NCBI RefSeq assembly: GCF_014197255.1
Contig: NZ_JACIFE010000009.1
Location: 1 to 61,608 of the forward strand
Length of the DNA: 61,608 bases
Direction: 5' to 3'
Origin: Bartonella fuyuanensis
GTDB lineage: Bacteria; Pseudomonadota; Alphaproteobacteria; Rhizobiales; Rhizobiaceae
Shown: one piece after another, positions 40,746 through 50,000 of the stretch
Layout: each line of letters starts with the position of its first letter
How positions within the stretch are numbered: position 1 is the first letter of the stretch
Notes under the pieces: model-generated
Databases searched by the model: none
The model's input: the letters and a program-made list of their open reading frames with translations, nothing else
What the model was told of the DNA's origin: nothing
Position numbers and translations under genes: made by a program

Positions 40746-41531
40746 TTATCCTTCATCTTGTGAGAGAGGAAGGGAAGCGAGTTCCGTATCAAGGGCATCC
40801 ATAAAATCGATAATAAAAGCAGCATTGCTTCCCAAATCTCTTGGCAAATAGCGGGAAGCAGAACGCATATCAACAAAGGTGGTATCACCTTCATTAGTTA
40901 AGCGTATCACGATATCTGAAGTGAAACCAAGGTAAAAAGTTTTAGCTCTTGTTTCAATATAAATCTCATTTTCTTCGCCTTTGAATTCTCGCTGTGCTAT
41001 AATAGGCCAATCATATGCAGCTAAAACATTAAGAACGGATTCACGAATGCGGTCAGGCGAACCATCGTAACGGCGCCCTGACATTTCTGGCCATTGTGAA
41101 TTCTGTAATGTTGCTTGTTCGAACAAAACACTTTTGAGTGGTAAAGCATCACTAGGACGTATTGTGCGAAAAAAAGCTGGTGGTCTTTGTGTATCGGTAG
41201 AAACGTCGTAAAGAGCGGGTAAAGTAAACCAAAGTCCCCAAAATAATACCAATGGTGTTGCAGTTATTAACGAATAAACGATCCCTTTTAAAGCTTTCAT
41301 TCCCCCTAGAGCTCCATAGATCCACAAACTATGAAGTGCTTTAAGAGCAAGAAAAAGAGAAATAATTACACAGAAATTAGAGATTCCTATTAAAATTATG
41401 AAGTCGCTTACATTAAGTACAGAAGAACGTTGTAAGATGACCGAAAATAATAAAATAAAGAAAGCTAATCCACCAAATCGAGGGGACCATACTGCTGCTC
41501 TTGAAATTAATCGAATATATTTCTTCTTCAT
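40746..41531 (-). CDS. DUF1499 domain membrane protein
   Basis: The 261-residue product has three hydrophobic segments in the first 110 residues (about 18-36, 41-66, 78-106). A C-terminal DUF1499 domain follows (about 120-250), with SVLNVLAAYDWPIIAQREF, FTSDIVIRL and FVDMRSASRYLPRDLGSNA. The domain is common in proteobacteria and chloroplast-related proteins; its activity is unknown. It is a lone gene on the minus strand. Confidence 0.82.
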   Translation of the reverse strand: MKKKYIRLISRAAVWSPRFGGLAFFILLFSVILQRSSVLNVSDFIILIGISNFCVIISLFLALKALHSLWIYGALGGMKALKGIVYSLITATPLVLFWGLWFTLPALYDVSTDTQRPPAFFRTIRPSDALPLKSVLFEQATLQNSQWPEMSGRRYDGSPDRIRESVLNVLAAYDWPIIAQREFKGEENEIYIETRAKTFYLGFTSDIVIRLTNEGDTTFVDMRSASRYLPRDLGSNAAFIIDFMDALDTELASLPLSQDEG

Positions 41532-42160
41532 GAATTTTTCCCCCTCAGCTGTAAACTATAAGCCAAGTTTTCTCAGAGTGCATATCTTTAAAAGTTTATG
41601 CTCATAAAAAAGTAAAGCACTTATTCTTGAGGTCAAGGACGCATAATGTCTTATAAGTTTCCAGTGATTATTTTTAGCATTTCATTGAAAAAACAGTATT
41701 TATTCTATAGTTTATCATGTCATTGATGTCGATTTTATGGGAATATTTTTAAATCAATATAAATCACTTCAAATAACAAGTTTTATGGTTGTTAGCAGCA
41801 TATTTTTTTAGAACTTGACTCTTGATTTTTTCTTCTAATTGCGGAAAGTTTTTTTATCAGATCATACTTATTGAATACATAATGAGCGTCTACGATAAAG
41901 ATTTCATTGTACCTTATATTGCTAATTAATTTACTGTTTTTTCTGTATACATGGGTGGTAGGTTTGTATTTCAATAAAAGATTATTGTGAGAGGATTGAA
42001 AATATTTTCTATCTCAATAAAAAATTTAGGGATCTAAATTCAGATGTATTTGAATTATAATCTACTACAATTAATAGAGAAAAAAGATGTTCATTTTGAC
42101 AGGTTTTGTTTAGTTTTTATAGAAAATAAATTGTTGTACAAGTGAGAGGTAAGGATATTT
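41532..42160. other. Intergenic region
   Basis: About 630 bp without a supported gene. A 60-codon open frame at 41792-41974 (minus) has no ribosome-binding site or family match and is not called. Confidence 0.35.
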
Positions 42161-42700
42161 TTATCCGTAAAATATGTGGCAGGTAGCAGATGAAAGGAAA
42201 GTTTCACTTTCTTTTCTTTTAAGCGAAGAAGGGGTAAAAATACGTAAAATAACAAAACCTTCATTCAAATTTTTAGCAACTAAAACTGAATTGGCATTTT
42301 TTTTAGGTCTTGATTTTTTTAGCTCTATTATTTGTATTGGTTTTCCAATGATAAGATCGAGTGTAGCATCAGGGGCTGTTCGGTCATTAAGGCTATAGAA
42401 GATAATTCCATCGTGTGTGTAGGCAGCGAGTGACCACAATTGTCGTGTTTTCAAAGCTTTTAAATGAACAGGTCCATTTTCGAGATTAAATCTGCAAACT
42501 TTAAGAAGAAAGAGTGGATCAGCAGTCTGCTGAATAGGATTATTAGGAGTAAAATCGACAAACTGATAAGAGTTTCCAGATTTTTTAAGTGCTGTCCATA
42601 TGTTATTGGGGGCCCAATAGGGGATCAGAAATAAAATGCAAATATGAACAATAATAGCGCCAATGATTGCAAGAAGAGCAGTATAGATAAATTTAGTCAC
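42161..42700 (-). CDS. DUF1254 domain protein
   Basis: The 179-residue product has an N-terminal membrane segment (about 5-28) followed by a DUF1254-type domain (DPLFLLKVCRFNLENGPVHL, RQLWSLAAYTHDGIIFYSLND). It overlaps the upstream DUF1214 gene by 8 bp, so the two are translationally coupled and probably act together. The pair, following a penicillin-binding protein gene, is a conserved Rhizobiales arrangement. Function is unknown; envelope location is likely. Confidence 0.78.
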   Translation of the reverse strand: MTKFIYTALLAIIGAIIVHICILFLIPYWAPNNIWTALKKSGNSYQFVDFTPNNPIQQTADPLFLLKVCRFNLENGPVHLKALKTRQLWSLAAYTHDGIIFYSLNDRTAPDATLDLIIGKPIQIIELKKSRPKKNANSVLVAKNLNEGFVILRIFTPSSLKRKESETFLSSATCHIFYG

Positions 42701-43310
42701 AATTTAGTTGTCCTGATGGAATTTTTTCTATAGAGGGCATCGTGAGCTTTTTTAATGCCGTTGCAGAGATAATTGGGGTATCGTATAAAGTAAGAATAAG
42801 CCCGAATTTTTTTTGACTAACTGTTGCAAGCCAATTGCCTGCTTGCGGTGTGGGTGAAATATTAATGTGCAATGATCCATCATGTTCATAGACAATATTG
42901 TCAGTGTGGAGTTCAAAAGGTATTTTTTGGGATGAAGTATATGGTTTAAGGGATTTGTCAGCTGCATAAAGAGTAAAAAGACGAGTTTCAGGGATGTAAC
43001 CTTTGAGCAAATAATGACAGTGAGGGTAGAATGGACGCCCTTGATTATCTTGCCAAATTTGGAATTTAATGCCTTCAGTCCGTCCGAGTGAAATTATGCC
43101 TTGTTTGGCGGTGCGGGCTTGGGTATAAGGGTCCATATTGGTAGTTCCCACTTGTGGATAAGCACTCCATTTTCCAATTGTGAAGCGTCCAAAATGAGGA
43201 AAGTAATTAAGCACATAATCGACACTCAGTTTTCCACCTAAAATAGAAAAAGCGAAGATAAAAAAGAAAATGGTGATATTAAAAAACATCTTAGAATATC
43301 TTGAATTCAA
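42693..43310 (-). CDS. DUF1214 domain protein
   Basis: The 205-residue product has one N-terminal membrane segment (about 9-30). The DUF1214 domain follows, with the family landmarks IGKWSAYPQVGTTNMDPYTQ, ARTAKQGIISLGRTEGIKF and ISPTPQAGNWLAT. It lies 22 bp downstream of the penicillin-binding protein gene and overlaps the DUF1254 gene, so it is probably the middle gene of a three-gene operon. Confidence 0.82.
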   Translation of the reverse strand: MNSRYSKMFFNITIFFFIFAFSILGGKLSVDYVLNYFPHFGRFTIGKWSAYPQVGTTNMDPYTQARTAKQGIISLGRTEGIKFQIWQDNQGRPFYPHCHYLLKGYIPETRLFTLYAADKSLKPYTSSQKIPFELHTDNIVYEHDGSLHINISPTPQAGNWLATVSQKKFGLILTLYDTPIISATALKKLTMPSIEKIPSGQLNCD

Positions 43311-43332
43311 AATATTGAATCTCCAGTTGTTT

Positions 43333-45456
43333 TCACTTTGAAAGAACTTGCAGCTGTTTTTTCAAATCTTTGTTAATCAATTGCACGATATTTAATGTTT
43401 CAGGAGAAAGTGTAGAAGGTGTTGCGGGGGAGAATTCAGAATCTGCATGGGAGGAAGGTATTGAAGGCTGATAGGGAAGGAGGGAATCTTTAACACCATA
43501 GAGTTGTTTGAGCATGATATTTTGATGTGCGGCGAGCATGATACGGTGCCATATCATGGCAGGAACTCCACCCCCGAAAGCACGATTCATCGCTGAGAAG
43601 TTATCATTTCCCATCCATACTGCTCCAGTATAATTTCCCGTAAAGCCAACAAACCAAGCATCACGATAGGATTGTGATGTTCCAGTTTTCCCAGCGACAA
43701 GAGTCATGGGTAGAGCAGCACGCTTGCCGGATCCTCGTGTTGTGACACCCACCATCATTTGGTTCATGTAAGCTGCTGATTGCCTACTAAGAACTCGGTG
43801 TAGTTTTTTTCCATTATGCTCAAAATCCCACACGACACGGCCATCGATTGTTCTAATTTGCGTGAATCCATGACGATTACCAGCTATTCCTCCATTCGCA
43901 AAGACATTAAAGCCTGTTGCTTGATCCATAGGAGTCATGTTGGAAGTACCAAGAACCATTGTTTTGTGTGATAAAATATGTGCGTTAATCCCCATATTTT
44001 TGATGAGTTGTATGATGGGTTGAGTATTACGGTTAAGGTATTGGTAAGTGAGATAAACAGGTATTGTATTAATGGAAAAGGCTAAAGCTGTTGCTAAATC
44101 AATTTTCCCTAGATAACGACCAGAATTATTTTTGGGTGTCCAACCTCCCCAATTGATAGGAGCGTCTAAAACGATTGTTGAGGGAGATAGGCCGTGTTCC
44201 ATTGCGGCTGCATAAACATAAGGTTTGAATGAAGAACCAGGTTGTCTTCCTCCTTGTGTTGCTCTGTTAAATTGGCTCTTTTTATAATCTAGCCCTCCAA
44301 CAATTGCACATACGGCACCGTTATTATCGAGTATAACGGTAGCAGCTTGTGTTACGCGATATTGTTGACCATATTGATGTAAATGATACGCAATTGATTC
44401 TTCTGCGGCTTTTTGAATATTCGGATCAAGGGTTGTTTGAATAATTAAACTACGGCTTAGAAGTTGATCATGCATTTTTTTGACTTCCTCGAATACCCAA
44501 TCAAGAAAATAATTAGGCTGATTATTGTCTATTTGAGGGAGTGTCCTAGCAGGATGGCGATGCGCATTGATAATCTGACTCTTCGTCATAAAGCCACTAT
44601 TAACAAGATTAGAAAGGACTACATTGGCACGGGTTTGAGCGGCAAAGATATGACTATGAGGAGCATATTTTGTTGGAGCTTTAAAGAGTCCTGCTAACAT
44701 AGCAGCTTCACTTAAGGATACATGACGTATATTTTTTCCAAAATAAAATTGTGCAGCTGCTGTAATTCCAAAATTGTTTCCTCCCATATAAGCTCGGTCA
44801 AGATAAAGTTGCAAAATCTGTTTTTTGCTAAAATTTGCTTCTAGCCAAAGAGCAAGATAAGCTTCTTTGATTTTACGTGTTATAGTCCGTTCGTTTGTTA
44901 AGAATAAATTTTTAGCCAATTGTTGTGTAAGAGTTGAACCACCTTGTACCACACCTTTAGCTTGCATATTTTGTGAAATTGCTCGTGTAATCCCCTGAAA
45001 ATCAATGCCCCAGTGCTCGAAAAAACGACGGTCTTCTGTTGCGAGAACTGCTTTAATAACATAATCAGGCATTTCTTCAACGGGGACAGAGATAGTTGGC
45101 AGTGCACCACGGTATCCAATTGGATTTCCATAGCGATCTAGAAAAAGAATGGAGAAGTTTTTAGGAGAAATCCAGTCTGTTTTAGTAAGTTCAAAAACAG
45201 AAATGCCTAAAATGGTGAAAAAAGTAAATCCGAGCAATCCTAATGTCAGTATTTCATCGAGGACTTCAACAATAAAACGTTTCCATCCTTGAAGATGAAA
45301 ATTTTGTGAGATAATCTTCGTCTTTTTCCAGAAAAAACTGTTAGCAGAATGAATATGATAAAGCGCTGTATCTAATTGTGCATCTAATTCAATGAGAGTT
45401 GGGCTGTGAAATAGCTTAAGGTCTTGTCCTTTCTTTTTTTTAAAAAAATTAAACAT
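43333..45456 (-). CDS. Class A penicillin-binding protein (PBP1A family)
   Basis: The 707-residue bifunctional peptidoglycan synthase has a cytoplasmic N-terminus and a membrane anchor (about 67-92). The glycosyltransferase domain follows, with the catalytic glutamate in ATEDRRFFEHWGID and the motif GGSTLTQQLAKNLFL. Next comes the transpeptidase with serine motif PGSSFKPYVYA, SIN (AFSINTIP) and KTGTSQ. A short polar tail ends the protein. It polymerises and cross-links wall glycan at the inner membrane. It heads the DUF1214-DUF1254 unit. Confidence 0.93.
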   Translation of the reverse strand: MFNFFKKKKGQDLKLFHSPTLIELDAQLDTALYHIHSANSFFWKKTKIISQNFHLQGWKRFIVEVLDEILTLGLLGFTFFTILGISVFELTKTDWISPKNFSILFLDRYGNPIGYRGALPTISVPVEEMPDYVIKAVLATEDRRFFEHWGIDFQGITRAISQNMQAKGVVQGGSTLTQQLAKNLFLTNERTITRKIKEAYLALWLEANFSKKQILQLYLDRAYMGGNNFGITAAAQFYFGKNIRHVSLSEAAMLAGLFKAPTKYAPHSHIFAAQTRANVVLSNLVNSGFMTKSQIINAHRHPARTLPQIDNNQPNYFLDWVFEEVKKMHDQLLSRSLIIQTTLDPNIQKAAEESIAYHLHQYGQQYRVTQAATVILDNNGAVCAIVGGLDYKKSQFNRATQGGRQPGSSFKPYVYAAAMEHGLSPSTIVLDAPINWGGWTPKNNSGRYLGKIDLATALAFSINTIPVYLTYQYLNRNTQPIIQLIKNMGINAHILSHKTMVLGTSNMTPMDQATGFNVFANGGIAGNRHGFTQIRTIDGRVVWDFEHNGKKLHRVLSRQSAAYMNQMMVGVTTRGSGKRAALPMTLVAGKTGTSQSYRDAWFVGFTGNYTGAVWMGNDNFSAMNRAFGGGVPAMIWHRIMLAAHQNIMLKQLYGVKDSLLPYQPSIPSSHADSEFSPATPSTLSPETLNIVQLINKDLKKQLQVLSK

Positions 45457-45798
45457 TTAAAAAGAAAATCTATGGCAAAGAAATACAATCAAACAAATCT
45501 ATAATAATTATATAGAGTAGAAGTATTTTTTTGCTATAGTGCCACCGGAGAAAAAGTTTGTTTTAGAATTATTCATTTCTTGTAAGCTTGTGTATTAAGA
45601 TTTTATTATTTTATTAAATAAATTTTCTTCTTAAATTATTAGAAATATTTTATTTTGAATTTTTAAAAATTTGGAGTAATATCTTTTTCTGTAAGATAGA
45701 GGATAAATTGTTTTCCATTTGTGATTTTTAAATCAACTCAAAAAAACCATTATTTCTTTTATCCTTTAGAAGGAATAAGAGAGGTTATTAAAGTATCT
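45457..45798. promoter_or_regulatory. Divergent promoter region of PBP and feuN-feuP-feuQ
   Basis: About 340 bp between divergent genes, AT-rich. An in-frame upstream extension of the small exported gene (from 45721) is considered non-coding, because the signal peptide begins at the ATG pair 45799/45802. Confidence 0.4.
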
Positions 45799-46035
45799 AT
45801 GATGAAAAAAGTTTCCTTATTTGTAATGTTAGTAGCTTTTTTAGGAACAGATTCTGTTTTAGCTGCTGGTTGTGCTGAGGTGGGTAAGCAGGTTGCAACG
45901 CAAGAAAAAGGAGTATTAGTACGTTCAAAACTGGTTGTTCAGGATGGAAAGGATATGTGTGCAATTGTGGTTGTTGTACCAGCTCGTAATGGTGAAAAGT
46001 TACGTCGTGTGAAGTTTTCCCTTCCTGCCGATTAG
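45799..46035 (+). CDS. FeuN-like small periplasmic protein
   Basis: The 78-residue product has a clear signal peptide (MMKKVSLFVMLVAFLG, cleavage probably after VLAA). A short mature domain follows with two cysteines (AAGCAEVG and DMCAIVVVVPA), probably disulfide bonded. It lies immediately upstream of the FeuP/FeuQ two-component genes. In Sinorhizobium meliloti this position holds feuN, whose small periplasmic product restrains the FeuQ kinase. The size, export signal and position match that role, but the functional assignment here is inference. The ATG at 45802 is an equally possible start. Confidence 0.72.
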   Translation: MMKKVSLFVMLVAFLGTDSVLAAGCAEVGKQVATQEKGVLVRSKLVVQDGKDMCAIVVVVPARNGEKLRRVKFSLPAD

Positions 46036-46056
46036 TTGTTGGCAGATGGTATTGTG

Positions 46057-46722
46057 ATGCGTATCTTAATCGTTGAAGATGATCGAAACCTTCACCATCA
46101 ATTAACAGAAGCTGTCAGGTGTGCAGGGTATGTTTCCGATAGTGCTTTCGATGGTGAAGAGGCTTATTTTTTAGGCAGTACGGAATCTTATGACGCAGTG
46201 ATACTTGATATAGGTTTACCGCATATTGATGGTATTCGTGTTGTTGAAAAATGGCGTCAGGAAGGGTACTCTATGCCTGTTTTAATGCTAACGGCGCGAG
46301 ATCGTTGGTCTGATAAGGTGCTTGGTATTGATGCAGGGGCTGACGATTATGTTGTGAAGCCATTTCATTTAGAGGAAGTGATAGCGCGCTTGCGGGCGTT
46401 GATTCGTCGCGCTACGGGACATGCAACAAATGCATTATGTTGCGGAAATGTTTTGCTGGATACGAAGATGTCTCGTGTTTTTGTGGATGGTCAATTGATT
46501 AAACTAACATCTTATGAATTCAGACTTCTTTCATATCTCATGCATCATTGTGACAGAGTCATTTCAAGAACAGAGCTTACTGAACATCTTTATGATCAGA
46601 ACTTTGATAAGGATTCGAATACGGTAGAAGTCTTTATAGGTCGGTTACGGAAAAAGCTAGGAGTGGATTTGATTGAGACTATTCGAGGAATGGGATATCG
46701 CGTGAGAATGCTCGGTGATTAA
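46057..46722 (+). CDS. feuP: OmpR-type response regulator FeuP
   Basis: The 221-residue product has a receiver domain (acidic pair VEDD near the start, phosphorylation site D51 in VILDIGLP, conserved lysine in VVKPFH) and a winged-helix DNA-binding domain (TSYEFRLLSYLMHH, NTVEVFIGRLRKKLG, IETIRGMGYRV). The frame is open back to 46036 next to the feuN-like stop, but the ATG at 46057 matches the family start. Its stop overlaps the feuQ start as TAATG. Orthologues control osmo-adaptation and glucan-related genes in Sinorhizobium. Confidence 0.9.
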   Translation: MRILIVEDDRNLHHQLTEAVRCAGYVSDSAFDGEEAYFLGSTESYDAVILDIGLPHIDGIRVVEKWRQEGYSMPVLMLTARDRWSDKVLGIDAGADDYVVKPFHLEEVIARLRALIRRATGHATNALCCGNVLLDTKMSRVFVDGQLIKLTSYEFRLLSYLMHHCDRVISRTELTEHLYDQNFDKDSNTVEVFIGRLRKKLGVDLIETIRGMGYRVRMLGD

Positions 46723-48140
46723 TGAATGTTTTCAAAGAGAGTAATTGGTTTAGAAGATTTTTTTTTGTAATTACTAGATCTCTTAGTTTACGTGTTATGA
46801 TCTTATCAACATTATGGGTTGTTATTTCTCTTTTATCGATTTCTGCAGTGAGTATTTTATTTTATAAACGTTCAACTGAACAAAGTTTAGAGCGTATCCT
46901 TTCTGCTCAGCTTTACAGTCTTATTGCTACAGTTACGGTGTCACCGGAAGGCACTTTGAAAGGAGAGGCTGGGATTGATGATATTCGTTATTCTGATTCA
47001 ACGACGGGATGGTATTGGGAAGTTGTTGCAATATCACATAATTTAAAAGGAAGGTTGACATCTCCCTCATTGGAAAGAGGAGAGATATTTACGCCGAGTG
47101 ATGTTGATATACCTTTTGACAATAATTTTTTTCGCTCTTATCGGATAAAGGGGAACAATGGTCAAAAGCTACAAGTGATTGAGAGTGATGTCGTTCTTGA
47201 TAATAAAAATCATATTGCACGTTTTCGGCTTGTTGGGAATATCGATGAAGCTCATGCTCAAGTAAAAGAATTTAAGCGAACTCTACAAATTTTTCTTTGG
47301 AGTTTTGGTATCGGTAGTGTTCTTGTTAACATTGCTATTATTTTCTTTAGTTTTCAACCGTTGAAGCTTATTCGACGCGCATTGAATGATATTCGTGAGG
47401 GAAAAGTTCACTACGTAAATACGGATTTAGTAAGCGAAGTTATGCCGCTTGCGCAAGAGATGAATGCTCTCATTAATAATAATCAGCGGATTATTGAGCG
47501 ATTTCGCACGCAGGTTGGTAATCTCGCGCATTCATTGAAGACGCCTCTGTCAGTGATTATGAATGAGACCGATAAAATGTGCGGTGAACAGGCTTTTTTG
47601 TTGAGAGAGCAAACGCAAATAATGCAAGCTCAAATCAATCATTATCTTCAACGTGCGCGGATTGCAGCACAATGTGATAGTATTGTCTATCATACGTCTG
47701 TTCGTAGTGTCGTTGATCGTTTGGTGCGGGTTATGAAAAAACTTAATCCTGAAAAACAAATTCAATTTATTATGGATGTTGATGATATTGTTTTTTCTGG
47801 AGAGAAGGAAGATTTAGAAGAAATTATAGGGAATTTGATTGAAAATGCGACTCAGTGGTCGCGTGCAAAGGTTTTGATCTCTTGTTGTTTAGAAGAAAAC
47901 ATTGAAGAAACAGAATATTTTAGTATTTTTGTAGAAGATGATGGTCCTGGTTTAACAGAAGATAAAATTGATGAAGCATTAAAAAGAGGACGGCGGTTTA
48001 GTAAAAGTAAATCGGGGACAGGTTTAGGGTTAGCAATAGTTTCAGACATGATCAATGAATATGGTGGCAAGCTCTTTTTATCGCGTTCTGATTTAGGAGG
48101 ATTGTATGCAAAAGTTTTATTACCTAAAGTGAGAGAATAA
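46722..48140 (+). CDS. feuQ: Sensor histidine kinase FeuQ
   Basis: The 472-residue inner-membrane kinase has two membrane segments (about 22-50 and 190-212) flanking a periplasmic sensor region, and then a HAMP-like linker. The phosphoacceptor histidine is in VGNLAHSLKTPLSVIMNE. The ATP-binding domain has the N box (IIGNLIENATQWS), the G1 box (VEDDGPGL) and the G2 box (GTGLGLAIV). The phosphoacceptor motif is HSLKTP, typical of this subgroup, rather than HELRTP. It is coupled to feuP by a one-base overlap. A FeuN-like protein is its likely periplasmic regulator. Confidence 0.9.
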   Translation: MNVFKESNWFRRFFFVITRSLSLRVMILSTLWVVISLLSISAVSILFYKRSTEQSLERILSAQLYSLIATVTVSPEGTLKGEAGIDDIRYSDSTTGWYWEVVAISHNLKGRLTSPSLERGEIFTPSDVDIPFDNNFFRSYRIKGNNGQKLQVIESDVVLDNKNHIARFRLVGNIDEAHAQVKEFKRTLQIFLWSFGIGSVLVNIAIIFFSFQPLKLIRRALNDIREGKVHYVNTDLVSEVMPLAQEMNALINNNQRIIERFRTQVGNLAHSLKTPLSVIMNETDKMCGEQAFLLREQTQIMQAQINHYLQRARIAAQCDSIVYHTSVRSVVDRLVRVMKKLNPEKQIQFIMDVDDIVFSGEKEDLEEIIGNLIENATQWSRAKVLISCCLEENIEETEYFSIFVEDDGPGLTEDKIDEALKRGRRFSKSKSGTGLGLAIVSDMINEYGGKLFLSRSDLGGLYAKVLLPKVRE

Positions 48141-48587
48141 CATGCGTTCTCTTTGATTCGGGAAATGTCTACAAATTTTTAAAGCGATATTTTTTAGACA
48201 ATATAAGAAGAGTGGAGAATCATTTTAGCGTATCAATATTTATAATTAAAATATAAAAAAAGTCTTGTTTTTATTTTATTTACCTAATTGATATAGAGGA
48301 TAAAAATGAATAATAGATTTTATAATGTATTTCATAAAAAGTGATTTTTTATTATTTCACATCACTCTTCTCATGAAGAGGGGCAAAAGTAACTAAACCA
48401 TTCTCTGTGTTCGTATTGGAAAAAATAATATGATCTTCCTATATTTTTCAGCATTTTTCTCACTTTTCTGGAAAGTATTCTTTTTCTTTCCCTGTGTTTT
48501 GATGATGCGATAAAGTCGGAATGGAAAATTCAAATTATAGATGATTATAGAAATTATATGCATACAGTTAACTTTAATAAGCTTTAG
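48141..48587. other. Intergenic region between feuQ and the short cycH
   Basis: About 450 bp. No remnant of the missing cycH 5' part is readable. A small hairpin CTCTTC-TCAT-GAAGAG lies at 48365-48380 without a T tract. Confidence 0.35.
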
Positions 48588-49187
48588 ATGCATTATAAAA
48601 AAATAAATATTTTTAAAGTTTTAAGTATTTTGTTTGTTCTTCTTATGACATGGGGTATTTATGGATTGACAGGTAATCCAAAAGTAAAAAGTTATTTTTT
48701 TAGCGAATTAATGGATAAGGATCCTAAAACTCTCAGTAAGAAAGAAAAGCTTGTTCTTCTACAAGTGCTTTTTTCCCGTTCACCTCATGATGGTAAACTA
48801 GCAGATGCATTAGCGTTAGGGTATCTTGAAGAAGGCTATTTTCAAAAGGCTGTAAATACTTATTTAGATGCACTTCGTTTGAATGGAGAAACAGCGCCGA
48901 GGCTTGTAGGGTATGGTTTAGCATTGGTTGGTTATGAAGGGGGAATTATAACGCAGGAAGCCCAAGATGCTTTTCAAAAAGCAGCGGATTTAGGGCAAAC
49001 AGATTTTTATCCGCGTTTATTGTTAGCAGAGGCATTTTATCAAGAAGGAAAAATTGCACAGGCTGTCCAATTTTTACAAAGCTTTCTTGACACAATGCCT
49101 GAAAATTTTACAGGACGATTACGTGTTGAAAAAATGATAATTCAGTTACGTGATTTAATGAATGAACATCCAAAGACGAAGGAATAG
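48588..49187 (+). CDS. cycH: Short CycH/CcmI cytochrome c assembly protein
   Basis: The 199-residue product has one membrane segment (about 9-28) and a periplasmic TPR-like region (about 50-190: DALALGYLEEGYFQKAVNTY, FYPRLLLAEAFYQEGKIAQA). It sits just upstream of ccmE, ccmF and ccmH, where cycH (ccmI) lies in Rhizobiales. CcmI there has about 370-400 residues with two membrane helices and a cytosolic leucine-zipper-like loop. Here the first helix and loop are missing. CcmI delivers apocytochrome to the CcmFH heme ligase. The shortened form may keep only the chaperone part. Confidence 0.78.
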   Translation: MHYKKINIFKVLSILFVLLMTWGIYGLTGNPKVKSYFFSELMDKDPKTLSKKEKLVLLQVLFSRSPHDGKLADALALGYLEEGYFQKAVNTYLDALRLNGETAPRLVGYGLALVGYEGGIITQEAQDAFQKAADLGQTDFYPRLLLAEAFYQEGKIAQAVQFLQSFLDTMPENFTGRLRVEKMIIQLRDLMNEHPKTKE

Positions 49188-49293
49188 TCGCTAATTGAAA
49201 TGATTAAATAAAAGAGAACAGCTGTTTAGAGCGACAAGAGGGGTGATCATTTTAGAAATGAAAGGTAGATGTGAAGGAGATTGAAGAACAGAA

Positions 49294-49368
49294 ATGAAGA
49301 ATGTAAAGAGAGGACCATTAAGTGGTGATATGTTAAATAAAAAATTGGTGGAAAAGCTAAAAAAGTAA
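49294..49368 (+). CDS. Possible 24-residue small ORF
   Basis: The ATG at 49294 opens 24 codons (MKNVKRGPLSGDMLNKKLVE, then KLKK) with GAAGGAG about 14 bases upstream. It is highly basic. The upstream spacing is longer than ideal, and the ORF may be chance. Confidence 0.2.
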   Translation: MKNVKRGPLSGDMLNKKLVEKLKK

Positions 49369-49420
49369 GAAAGATATTGATTAAGTTTCTTGGTAAAGGT
49401 GAAGTATTGGATAAAAAATT

Positions 49421-49449
49421 ACACCTATATAAAAGGTGTGCAAAGTTTT
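49421..49449 (+). terminator. Weak terminator candidate before ccmE
   Basis: ACACCT-ATATAAA-AGGTGT (49421-49439) is a 6-bp perfect stem followed by CAAAG and TTTTT. It could attenuate transcription between cycH and ccmE, which are unusually far apart (about 325 bp). Confidence 0.3.
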
Positions 49450-49513
49450 TAAAAAATAAAATATAGAAATGGATGCTTATATAAGGTGTTTAAAATTTTT
49501 TTGTAGAGTGTCT

Positions 49514-49993
49514 ATGAACAAGCAATCTTTAAAGAATTCTACTTCGTTGCAGATTATTTTAAGGCAGCAAAAAAAAAAGCGCTTGCTGGTCATCTTATTG
49601 TGTTGTTTGGTTATGGCAATTGCGGCAAGTCTCATAGTGTACGCAATGCGTAATACAGTCGGTTTTTTTAGAATGCCCTCTGAAATTACAAGCGAAGATA
49701 TTTTAACAGGGCGCCCTTTGCGTTTAGGTGGCTTTGTTGAAAAAGGAACCGTTAAATATGTTGGAGAAATAGGAGTTATTTTTTTTATAAGAGATAGTGC
49801 AAAGCGTAAAAAAGTGGTTTTCAATGGTATATTACCAGATCTCTTTCGTGAAGGCCAGGAGGTGATTGTAGAAGGACATTTCGATAAACAAGGTTTTTTT
49901 ATAGGTAGGCGTATTTTAGCAAAACATGATGAAACTTATATGCCTAAAGAAACAGTTGATCGTTTGAAAAAACATTACCGCGTGGAGAAATAA
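49514..49993 (+). CDS. ccmE: Cytochrome c heme chaperone CcmE
   Basis: The 159-residue product (CycJ in rhizobia) carries heme in the periplasm to the CcmFH ligase. It has an N-terminal membrane anchor (about 21-42) and a beta-barrel domain ([29 protein letters not shown]). The covalent heme-binding histidine is in AKHDETYMP. The start is set at the ATG at 49514, because the upstream in-frame extension does not fit the family. The stop is 8 bp before ccmF. Confidence 0.94.
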   Translation: MNKQSLKNSTSLQIILRQQKKKRLLVILLCCLVMAIAASLIVYAMRNTVGFFRMPSEITSEDILTGRPLRLGGFVEKGTVKYVGEIGVIFFIRDSAKRKKVVFNGILPDLFREGQEVIVEGHFDKQGFFIGRRILAKHDETYMPKETVDRLKKHYRVEK

Positions 49994-50000
49994 TTCGATT

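Noticed and set aside
41792-41974. A 60-codon ORF between the DUF1499 and DUF1254 genes
   Set aside because: No ribosome-binding site, no family resemblance, and composition typical of the surrounding non-coding DNA.
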